NCBI GenBank assembly: GCA_016282215.1 | Contig: JAEEKC010000379.1 | Coordinates: forward strand, 1 to 15,884 | Length of the DNA: 15,884 bases | Source of the DNA: Lachnospiraceae bacterium | GTDB lineage: Bacteria > Bacillota > Clostridia > Lachnospirales > Lachnospiraceae | Direction of reading: 5' to 3' | Shown: in pieces, positions 8,017 through 13,774 of the stretch | Position numbering within the stretch: the stretch's first letter is position 1 | Layout: every line of letters begins with the position of its first letter | Position numbers and translations under genes: made by a program | Notes under the pieces: model-generated | What the model was told of the DNA's origin: nothing | The model's input: only the letters and a program-made list of their open reading frames with translations | Database searches by the model: none

Positions 8017-8955
8017 ATGTATCAGATCATAGTCAATCCCAACAGCGGATCGGGAAACGGAAGGCAGAAGTGGGAGCAGCTGCGCCGCCTGTTGGATCAT
8101 GCAAAAATGACCTATATCATTTATCATACAAAGTCGGCAAAGGATGCGAGCGCGTATATCAGCCGTATCACGGATCAGAGCCTGTATGAAAACAAGGCGC
8201 AGATGAACCGGATCCTGCTGCTTGGCGGTGATGGTACCCTGAATCACTGCATTAACGGGATCGACGACCTGGCGCATACGACAGTGACCTACCTGCCGTC
8301 GGGAACCAGCAATGATTTTTCCAGAGCGCTGCATATATCAACAGATCCGGCAAAGGCTGTGAGGGCACTTGGAAAAAAAGGACGCACAGTGCGGATGGAT
8401 CTGGGAAATGTGTTCTTCGGCACGAAAAAGAAACGCTTTGCGGTATCATCCGGCATCGGCTATGATGCGTCGGTATGCCAAGAGGTTTTAAATTCGCCGC
8501 TGAAACCGTATTTTAATAAGATAGGCCTCGGTAAACTCATTTATGGAATTGTGGCATTGAAACAGTTCATCACCCTGCGGCCCTGCGGCTGCGATCTGTA
8601 TCTGGATGATGAAACAGAGCCGATCCATTTCGATACCTTCCTGGTGGCGGCTTTTATGAACTTAAAATATGAAGGCGGAGGTTTTCCTTTTGCGCCGGAT
8701 GCGGATCCGACGGATGGCATGCTGGATATCTGTATGGTGGGGAATCTGCCGAAGATCGCAGTACCCTTTGTGCTTCCGTTTTTGCTGGTAGGAAAGCATT
8801 ACGGAAAACCCGGAGTGAAGCATTACAGAGCAAGTAAAGCACGTATTGTAACCGAGCGGCCGCTGTTTGCCCATACCGATGGTGAGATCATCGGCAAACA
8901 GACGGAATTACGATATGAATGCGGAGCGGAAAAACTCTTATTCAGGACAAGATGA
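8017..8955 (+). CDS. Diacylglycerol kinase family lipid kinase
   Basis: A 312-residue member of the DagK/YegS/sphingosine-kinase family, soluble lipid kinases that phosphorylate diacylglycerol or related lipids at the membrane. The N-terminal catalytic domain opens with YQIIVNPNSGSGNG (nucleotide region), then has the signature LLGGDGTLNHCING (GGDGT at 70-74) and LPSGTSNDFSRAL. The C-terminal beta-sandwich domain contains VSSGIGYDASV, the segment FPFAPDADPTDGMLDIC typical of the family, and ends with HTDGEIIG. No membrane helix is apparent. ATG 8017 is chosen because GGAGGAG at 8005-8011 lies 5 bases upstream; the in-frame ATG 7996 lies upstream of that site. The lipid substrate cannot be read from the sequence. 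It lies 82 bases downstream of mutY, in a leader resembling those of the 4531 and 6043 genes. Confidence 0.92.
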   Translation: MYQIIVNPNSGSGNGRQKWEQLRRLLDHAKMTYIIYHTKSAKDASAYISRITDQSLYENKAQMNRILLLGGDGTLNHCINGIDDLAHTTVTYLPSGTSNDFSRALHISTDPAKAVRALGKKGRTVRMDLGNVFFGTKKKRFAVSSGIGYDASVCQEVLNSPLKPYFNKIGLGKLIYGIVALKQFITLRPCGCDLYLDDETEPIHFDTFLVAAFMNLKYEGGGFPFAPDADPTDGMLDICMVGNLPKIAVPFVLPFLLVGKHYGKPGVKHYRASKARIVTERPLFAHTDGEIIGKQTELRYECGAEKLLFRTR

Positions 8956-8986
8956 CGAATAAACGGACACGATCATTCGATTTTTT
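8956..8986 (+). terminator. Possible weak terminator after the lipid kinase gene
   Basis: A 5-bp inverted repeat CGAAT (8956-8960) / ATTCG (8975-8979) is followed by a run of six T (8981-8986). The stem is short and A/T-rich and the loop is long (14 bases), so this is weak. Position after the stop codon is the main support. Confidence 0.28.
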
Positions 8987-9000
8987 AAATAAAATTTTTC

Positions 9001-9029
9001 TTTTCTAAGAGAATAAAAAGTGCTATAAT
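9001..9029 (+). promoter_or_regulatory. Promoter for glyA
   Basis: TATAAT at 9024-9029 is a perfect -10 hexamer preceded by TGC, making an extended -10. The -35 region at the right distance is only TTTTCT (9001-9006, spacer 17). Upstream sequence is A/T-rich. The predicted start near 9036 gives a leader of about 70 nt containing a hairpin. Confidence 0.68.
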
Positions 9030-9043
9030 ACTTTGGCGTGACT

Positions 9044-9064
9044 GTCTTATCGGGCTGATAAGAC
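9044..9064. promoter_or_regulatory. Perfect inverted repeat in the glyA leader
   Basis: GTCTTATC (9044-9051) and GATAAGAC (9057-9064) form a perfect 8-bp inverted repeat with a GGGCT loop; a T-G and a C-G pair could lengthen it. It begins about 8-10 bases after the predicted transcription start and is not followed by a T run, so it is not a normal terminator. It may be an operator or an mRNA 5' stabilising hairpin. No glycine riboswitch signature was seen. Confidence 0.5.
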
Positions 9065-9106
9065 GGAAAAAACATCAGAAATACAAGAATAAACGGAGGA
9101 ATGGGC

Positions 9107-10345
9107 ATGTATTCATTAGATGAAGTAAGAGCGGTGGATCCCGAAGTTGCAGAGGCCATTGTGGCAGAGCAGAACAGACAGAATTCTCATTTGGAGCTGA
9201 TCGCATCCGAAAACTGGGTCAGCAAAGCAGTTATGGCAGCGATGGGCAGCCCTTTGACCAACAAATACGCAGAAGGATATCCGGGCAAGCGTTACTACGG
9301 CGGCTGCGAATGCGTGGATGTTGTGGAAGAACTCGCAAGAGAGAGAGCAAAGCAGCTGTTCGGCTGTGATTATGCCAATGTGCAGCCCCATTCCGGTGCT
9401 CAGGCTAATATGGCAGTGTTCTTTGCAGTACTGCAGCCGGGCGATACCTATATGGGCATGAATCTTGACCACGGCGGACATCTTTCTCATGGTTCACCGG
9501 TGAACATGTCCGGTAAATATTTTAACTGTGTACCTTACGGCGTGAATGACGAAGGTTTCATCGATTATGATGAAGTTGAGCGGATCGCAACAGAGTGCAA
9601 GCCCAAGATGATCATCGCAGGCGCTTCCGCTTATGCAAGAAAGATCGATTTCAAGCGTTTCCGCGAAATCTGCGACAAAGTCGGTGCTGTGCTGATGGTG
9701 GATATGGCGCATATCGCAGGCCTGGTAGCAGCAGGCGTACATGAAAGCCCCATCCCTTATGCAGATGTGGTAACAACCACAACCCATAAGACCCTTCGCG
9801 GACCCCGCGGCGGTCTGATCCTTTGCAATCAGGAAGCAGCAGATAAATACAACTTTAACAAGGCAATCTTCCCCGGCATTCAGGGTGGTCCGCTGATGCA
9901 TGTGATCGCTGCCAAGGCAGTCTGCCTGAAGGAAGCCCTTTCCGATGATTTCAAAGCATATGGAAAACAGGTTGCTGAGAATGCGCAGGCACTGGCTAAG
10001 GGTCTGATGGACCGCGGTATCAAGATCGTATCCGGTGGTACCGATAACCATCTGATGCTGGTAGATCTGACCAATTTCGGCCTGACCGGCAAGGCTGTTG
10101 AAAAACTCCTTGATCAGGCACATATCACTGCGAACAAGAACACCATTCCCAATGATCCTCAGTCGCCTTTCGTGACCAGCGGTATCCGTCTCGGAACACC
10201 GGCTGTCACCTCCAGAGGACTAAAGGCAGATGATATGGACCGTGTTGCAGAAGCAATTGCACTGGTGATCAAGGGCGGCGAGGAGAAAGTCGCAGAGGCA
10301 GCAGCCATCGTTGAAGAACTGACAAAGAAGTATCCGCTGCTTTGA
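9107..10345 (+). CDS. glyA: Serine hydroxymethyltransferase
   Basis: PLP-dependent enzyme that interconverts serine and glycine while charging tetrahydrofolate with a one-carbon unit. From ATG 9107 it has 412 residues, the normal bacterial length. Clear family blocks: LIASENWVSKAV (about 31-42), NKYAEGYPGKRYYGGCE (52-68), NVQPHSGAQAN (91-101), NLDHGGHLSHG, MVDMAHIAGLVAAG (197-210), the PLP-lysine motif TTTTHKTLRGPRGG with Lys228, and SGIRLGTPAVTSRG near the C-terminus. ATG 9107 is preferred because GGAGGA (9095-9100) directly abuts ATG 9101 but lies 6 bases from 9107. It has its own promoter and leader hairpin. The next genes, hom and aspartate kinase, feed threonine and methionine synthesis, so the three form an amino-acid/one-carbon cluster, though not necessarily one transcript. 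Confidence 0.97.
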   Translation: MYSLDEVRAVDPEVAEAIVAEQNRQNSHLELIASENWVSKAVMAAMGSPLTNKYAEGYPGKRYYGGCECVDVVEELARERAKQLFGCDYANVQPHSGAQANMAVFFAVLQPGDTYMGMNLDHGGHLSHGSPVNMSGKYFNCVPYGVNDEGFIDYDEVERIATECKPKMIIAGASAYARKIDFKRFREICDKVGAVLMVDMAHIAGLVAAGVHESPIPYADVVTTTTHKTLRGPRGGLILCNQEAADKYNFNKAIFPGIQGGPLMHVIAAKAVCLKEALSDDFKAYGKQVAENAQALAKGLMDRGIKIVSGGTDNHLMLVDLTNFGLTGKAVEKLLDQAHITANKNTIPNDPQSPFVTSGIRLGTPAVTSRGLKADDMDRVAEAIALVIKGGEEKVAEAAAIVEELTKKYPLL

Positions 10346-10355
10346 GACAGCAGGG

Positions 10356-10384
10356 TTACTATTCACAGATGATAGTGATATAAC
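10356..10384 (+). promoter_or_regulatory. Possible promoter for hom and aspartate kinase
   Basis: TATAAC at 10379-10384 is preceded by TGA, giving an extended -10, with TTACTA at 10356-10361 as a weak -35 (spacer 17). It lies just after glyA and upstream of the REP-like element, which would then be in the hom leader. Read-through from glyA is an alternative. Confidence 0.4.
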
Positions 10385-10407
10385 AATCAACAACTTGTCT
10401 TGTAATC

Positions 10408-10460
10408 AAAAAGGCTTCCCCTTGGGGGGAAGCTGTCAGCGCAGCTGACTGATGAGGGGC
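10408..10460. repeat. REP-like double-hairpin element
   Basis: Two adjacent hairpins: GCTTCCCC (near 10414-10421) with GGGGAAGC (10426-10433) around TTGG, and GTCAGC (10435-10440) with GCTGAC (10444-10449) around GCA, then TGATGAGGGG. The layout, with a C-run/G-run hairpin, a GTCAGC/GCTGAC hairpin and a closing GAGGGG that could also pair with the first C-run, resembles short palindromic repeats I recall from gut Clostridia; no second copy is in this window. On the minus strand the first hairpin is followed by five T, so it could stop antisense transcription. It lies directly before the hom ribosome binding site. Confidence 0.65.
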
Positions 10461-10477
10461 GAAAAAAGGAGTAGGCC

Positions 10478-11683
10478 ATGGCAAAGGTAGCGGTATTTGG
10501 CTACGGAACCGTAGGAAGCGGTATCGTGGAAGTTATCAAGACCAATCAGGAGCTGATCGCACAGCGCGCCGGCGAGGAAGTAGATATTAAGTATATCCTG
10601 GATCTTCGTGATTTTCCCGGCGACCCGTATGAAAACCTGGTGGTCCATGATGTGGAAGTGATCTTAAATGATCCGGAGATCTCTGTGATCGCAGAGGCAA
10701 TGGGCGGGATCAATCCGGCGTTCACTTTTACCAAAAGAGCGCTGGAATCAGGCAAGAGCGTATGTACTTCCAATAAAGAACTGGTGGAGGCAAAGGGTGC
10801 CGAGCTCCTTGGCGTAGCAAAAGAAAACGGCGCAAACTACCTCTTTGAGGCCAGTGTGGGAGGCGGGATCCCCATCCTCCGTCCCCTTGTGACCTGTCTG
10901 ACTGCAGATCATATCGATGCCGTGACCGGTATTTTGAATGGTACCACCAACTACATTCTGACCAAAATGGCAGAAGACGGCGCGGATTTTGATACCGTTC
11001 TGCGGGAAGCCCAGAACATGGGCTATGCGGAGCGCAATCCCGAGGCTGATATCGAGGGACATGATGCCGGACGCAAGATCGCGATCATGGCATCCCTGAT
11101 CACGGGCAAAAATGTTCCTTACGAAAAGATTTACACGGAAGGGATCACCAAGATCACCCCGAGGGACTTTACCTATGCAAAGAGAATGGGGCTTGTGATC
11201 CGCCTGCTTGCCATGTACCGTGAGAGAAAAGGCAAGTTTTTTGCCTATGTGGCACCGGCTATGATCGGAAAGAAAAATCCGCTCTATGCTGTCAGTGATG
11301 TATTCAACGGCATTCTTGTCCACGGAAATATGCTTGGCGAAGCTATGTTTTACGGGGCGGGCGCGGGAAAGCTTCCCACAGCCAGTGCAGTAGCCGGTGA
11401 CGTGGTAGACTGTGTCAGGGCCCATGGACAGCTTTTACCGGGCGGATGGAGCACGGAGGTGCTTGACCTTTCGGAGCATACCTTCCGCGAGAAAAAATTC
11501 TTTATCCGTGTACCGGCAGAAGATGCAGATGCGGCGGAGAAGGTTTTCGAAGGCAGTCAGCGAATCGATGCGGGCTTTGCGGATGAGGTTGGTCTTTTAA
11601 CGCAGGCCATGGACGAAGTCGCTTTCGAAGAAAAAGCAAAACAGGTACCCACCATGATCGCAAGGATCCGTGTGGAGAACTGA
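10478..11683 (+). CDS. hom: Homoserine dehydrogenase
   Basis: Reduces aspartate semialdehyde to homoserine with NAD(P)H, the branch step to threonine and methionine. Of 401 residues, the first about 130 form a Rossmann domain opening with VAVFGYGTVGSG (glycines 8, 10, 13), with VIAEAMGG and TSNKELVEAKG. The catalytic domain shows FEASVGGGIPILRPL and GILNGTTNYILTKM, and the block AERNPEADIEGHDAGRK with the acidic/Lys residues of the active site. The C-terminal stretch (about 335-401, KKFFIRVPAEDADAAEKVF) looks like a single ACT-type regulatory domain, so threonine feedback is plausible, although the protein is shorter than B. subtilis Hom. AGGAG at 10467-10471 serves ATG 10478. It is followed 43 bases later by aspartate kinase, probably in one transcript. 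Confidence 0.95.
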   Translation: MAKVAVFGYGTVGSGIVEVIKTNQELIAQRAGEEVDIKYILDLRDFPGDPYENLVVHDVEVILNDPEISVIAEAMGGINPAFTFTKRALESGKSVCTSNKELVEAKGAELLGVAKENGANYLFEASVGGGIPILRPLVTCLTADHIDAVTGILNGTTNYILTKMAEDGADFDTVLREAQNMGYAERNPEADIEGHDAGRKIAIMASLITGKNVPYEKIYTEGITKITPRDFTYAKRMGLVIRLLAMYRERKGKFFAYVAPAMIGKKNPLYAVSDVFNGILVHGNMLGEAMFYGAGAGKLPTASAVAGDVVDCVRAHGQLLPGGWSTEVLDLSEHTFREKKFFIRVPAEDADAAEKVFEGSQRIDAGFADEVGLLTQAMDEVAFEEKAKQVPTMIARIRVEN

Positions 11684-11726
11684 TAAAACACAGAATAGAA
11701 ACAAAAAAGAACAGAAGGATTGTTGT

Positions 11727-13046
11727 ATGAAAAAAGTAGTGAAATTCGGCGGCAGTTCCCTGGCCAGCGCAGAGCAGTTTGAAAAAGTCGGAAACATCAT
11801 CAGAAGTGATAAACACAGGATCTTTGTGGTGCCCTCAGCACCGGGAAAACGATTTGACGGTGATACCAAAGTAACGGACATGCTCTACGGAGCCTATGAT
11901 CTTGCAAGGGAAGATAAAAACTTTGATAAGGAATTAGAGGCCATCAAGGCACGTTATCAGGAGATCATCGACGGACTGAAACTGAAGGTTTCTTTAGATG
12001 ATGAGTTTGCACAGATCAAAAAGAATTTTGCCGCAAAAGTCGGCGTGGATTACGCAGCCAGCCGTGGCGAGTACCTGAACGGTATCCTGATGGCGGCCTA
12101 TCTCGGATATGAATTCATTGATGCAGCAAAGGTTATCTTTTTCAAAGCAAACGGTGACCTGAATTCAGAAAAAACGCAGACTCTTTTATCAGAAGCACTG
12201 GCGAATGCGAAAAAGGCAGTTGTGCCCGGATTTTACGGCAGCATGGAAGACGGTTCCATCCGCACCTTTTCCAGGGGCGGTTCCGATATTACAGGTTCCC
12301 TTGTTGCAAAAGCCTGCAAAGCAGATGTCTATGAAAACTGGACCGACGTATCGGGCTTCATGGTAGCAGATCCCAGGATCATCAAGAATCCGCAGAGTAT
12401 TGAGACCATCACCTACAGAGAACTTCGCGAGCTTGCCTACATGGGAGCAGGCGTATTGCATGAAGAAGCGATCTTTCCGGTCAGAAAAGGCGGGATCCCG
12501 ATCAATATCCGCAACACAAATGCGCCGGAGGATGAAGGAACCTGGATCGTTGAGAGTACCTGTCAGAAATCCAAATACGTCATCACCGGTATTGCGGGAA
12601 AAAAAGGCTTCTGTGCTATTAATATCGAAAAAGACCGTATGAATTCCGAGATCGGGTTCGGACGGAAAGTGCTGCAGGCTTTTGAGGAAAATGACATTTC
12701 CTTTGAACATATGCCTTCCGGAATTGATACCATGACGATCTTCGTACATCAGTCTGAGTTTGCGGAAAAAGAGCAGCGGGTGCTGGCTGCCATTCACAAA
12801 CTGGCGCAGCCGGATACCATCGACATGGAATCAGATCTGGCGCTGATCGCAGTTGTAGGACGCGGCATGAAGTCTACCAGAGGAACAGCGGGCAGGATCT
12901 TTTCAGCGCTGGCACATGCCAATGTCAATGTCAAAATGATCGATCAGGGTTCGTCGGAGCTGAATATCATCATCGGTGTGGATAATGCTGATTTCGAGGA
13001 AGCGATCCGCGCGATCTACACGATCTTTGTAGAGACGCAGATATAG
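11727..13046 (+). CDS. Aspartate kinase
   Basis: Phosphorylates aspartate to aspartyl phosphate, the first step to lysine, threonine and methionine. From ATG 11727 it has 439 residues. The amino-acid kinase domain opens with VVKFGGSSLASAEQF (residues 3-17) and includes SRGEYLNG, FSRGGSDITGSLVA, YENWTDVSGFMVADPRI and MGAGVLHEEAI. The C-terminal part (about 300-439) holds two ACT-type segments (CAINIEKDRMNSEIGFGRKV; ALIAVVGRGMKSTRGTAGRIF, with LNIIIGV), the usual site of allosteric feedback. The frame is open upstream to 11670, but GAAGGA before ATG 11727 and the KKVVKFGG start decide the shorter form. Together with hom it makes a homoserine-supplying pair; which isozyme (lysine- or threonine-sensitive) cannot be decided. 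A strong terminator follows. Confidence 0.95.
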   Translation: MKKVVKFGGSSLASAEQFEKVGNIIRSDKHRIFVVPSAPGKRFDGDTKVTDMLYGAYDLAREDKNFDKELEAIKARYQEIIDGLKLKVSLDDEFAQIKKNFAAKVGVDYAASRGEYLNGILMAAYLGYEFIDAAKVIFFKANGDLNSEKTQTLLSEALANAKKAVVPGFYGSMEDGSIRTFSRGGSDITGSLVAKACKADVYENWTDVSGFMVADPRIIKNPQSIETITYRELRELAYMGAGVLHEEAIFPVRKGGIPINIRNTNAPEDEGTWIVESTCQKSKYVITGIAGKKGFCAINIEKDRMNSEIGFGRKVLQAFEENDISFEHMPSGIDTMTIFVHQSEFAEKEQRVLAAIHKLAQPDTIDMESDLALIAVVGRGMKSTRGTAGRIFSALAHANVNVKMIDQGSSELNIIIGVDNADFEEAIRAIYTIFVETQI

Positions 13047-13073
13047 AGGGTAAAAATGAAAATGTAAGATCAG

Positions 13074-13106
13074 ACCGCCTGCATTATCGAATGCAGGTGG
13101 TTTTTT
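13074..13106 (+). terminator. Strong intrinsic terminator after aspartate kinase
   Basis: A 12-bp stem (13074-13085 with 13090-13101, one G-T pair; core CCTGCATT/AATGCAGG) with an ATCG tetraloop runs into six T (13101-13106). This closes the hom-aspartate kinase transcript. Confidence 0.93.
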
Positions 13107-13174
13107 GTCGCACCAACCCGGCAGTGGATGTTATTTGTTTTCCGGGCCGATAGGAATTGTCCGGATGAGGTAAT

Positions 13175-13219
13175 GAAAACGTTTAAGAGAGCGAATTGTA
13201 TGAACAATTAAACGGTTTC
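13175..13219. promoter_or_regulatory. Imperfect inverted repeat with a cre-like half
   Basis: Arms 13175-13186 and 13208-13219 pair at 11 of 12 positions around CGTTTAA/TTAAACG, with a nested TTGT/ACAA. The left arm starts TGAAAACGTTTAAG, close to the LacI/CcpA-type operator pattern in its first half only. It lies about 45-85 bases upstream of the -35 at 13262, so an operator for the ncRNA promoter is possible but unproven. Confidence 0.35.
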
Positions 13220-13229
13220 TGAGAAAATA

Positions 13230-13290
13230 TAAAAAAACTTAAAAAATATTATAAAATTGTATTGACAAATATAAACCTATAGTGTATATT
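13230..13290 (+). promoter_or_regulatory. Strong promoter with UP-like A/T tract for the ncRNA
   Basis: TTGACA (13262-13267), a 17-base spacer and TATATT (13285-13290) make a near-perfect sigma-A-type promoter. About 30 bases upstream are almost only A and T in phased A/T runs, as in an UP element. Transcription should begin near 13297. There is no protein gene of normal size before the next terminator, which points to a highly expressed RNA. Confidence 0.87.
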
Positions 13291-13564
13291 CTACTCATAC
13301 AAAACATTTACATAGATGAGTTACACGAGACTAGGTAAAGGAGGTACACTCCACCGGAAACAGAATTTAACCATCGGTTATCAGACGTTGTAGTCAGTAC
13401 AGAAAGCATATCGCAGTAATGGACTAACCGATCAGGGGTCACGGGATTTCAGCCGATCGTACGCTAGGGTGAAGCAAGGGCCTACAGATGATCAACCTGC
13501 TGCAGCATAGTGGATGCAAAAGAGTAGACTGGAACGCATACAACAGAATATGGAGGTAGGTCCC

Positions 13565-13585
13565 ATGGATCATTTCGACATTTAG
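13565..13585 (+). CDS. Possible six-codon micro-ORF at the ncRNA 3' end
   Basis: ATG at 13565 starts a six-codon ORF (MDHFDI) ending in TAG at 13583-13585. GGAGGT at 13552-13557 lies 7 bases upstream, ideal for initiation. The stop codon is inside the 5' arm of the terminator stem. It may be chance, since GGAGGT also pairs within the predicted RNA structure. Confidence 0.25.
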   Translation: MDHFDI

Positions 13586-13626
13586 CGGGTGTCTTTCGTA
13601 AGGATTGGCGCCCGCTAAATTCTTTT
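13581..13626 (+). terminator. Intrinsic terminator of the ncRNA
   Basis: TTTAGCGGG (13581-13589) pairs with CCCGCTAAA (13611-13619). Further pairs to 13593/13607 (two G-T) lengthen the stem to about 13 bp. A T-rich tail (13620-13626) follows. Confidence 0.85.
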
Positions 13627-13642
13627 ATGCAGAAATCTATGG

Positions 13643-13671
13643 TTGACATAATTTTCTTGCTGCTGTATAGT
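13643..13671 (+). promoter_or_regulatory. Promoter for the GH3-like gene
   Basis: TTGACA (13643-13648), a 17-base spacer and TATAGT (13666-13671). Transcription would start near 13678, leaving a leader of about 97 nt before the TTG start at 13775, in which I see no recognisable riboswitch. Confidence 0.8.
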
Positions 13672-13774
13672 AAATAAGCACGATTGTGTTTTTAGGTTGA
13701 TACAGTATGTTTTGAATGGATACGGCAGCTAAGAGAAAGGCCGGTTCCATCGCTCTTTGACGAGGTGACGGGGA

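Larger units (their letters stand above)
13297..13626 (+). ncRNA. Free-standing structured non-coding RNA, family unproven (raiA motif suspected)
   Basis: About 330 nt bounded by a strong promoter and an intrinsic terminator, with no long ORF. Long-range and local helices visible by eye: GGT+GGAG (13334-13343) with CTCC+ACC (13349-13355); ATCGGTTA (13373-13380) with TAACCGAT (13425-13432), a perfect 8-bp helix enclosing about 44 nt; and GGGCCTAC (13478-13485) with GTAGG-T-CCC (13556-13564), 8 pairs with one bulged T, enclosing about 70 nt with smaller hairpins such as GCAT/ATGC and CATA/TATG. It carries two anti-SD-complementary segments, AAAGGAGGT (13337-13345) and GGAGGT (13552-13557). I see no tmRNA ends, RNase P core or SRP loop. 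Length, host group and complexity make the raiA motif my first candidate, but this is a guess from memory. Other possibilities are an undescribed class or an sRNA. Confidence 0.7.

Noticed and set aside
9030..9100. Glycine riboswitch upstream of glyA
   Set aside because: The leader is only about 70 nt with one simple hairpin; the conserved glycine aptamer cores are not present.
9494..10123. 209-codon minus-strand ORF inside glyA
   Set aside because: Antisense to the PLP-binding core of glyA, whose frame carries all family motifs.
10346..10477. T-box or lysine riboswitch controlling hom/aspartate kinase
   Set aside because: The leader is short and is occupied by the REP-like element; no T-box AGGGTGG-type box or L-box core was found.
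13297..13626. RNase P RNA, tmRNA or SRP RNA as identity of the ncRNA
   Set aside because: No RNase P core (an ACAGAAA alone is not enough), no tmRNA GGGG start or TTCGATTCCCC-type 3' end, and no SRP GGAA-loop domain seen.
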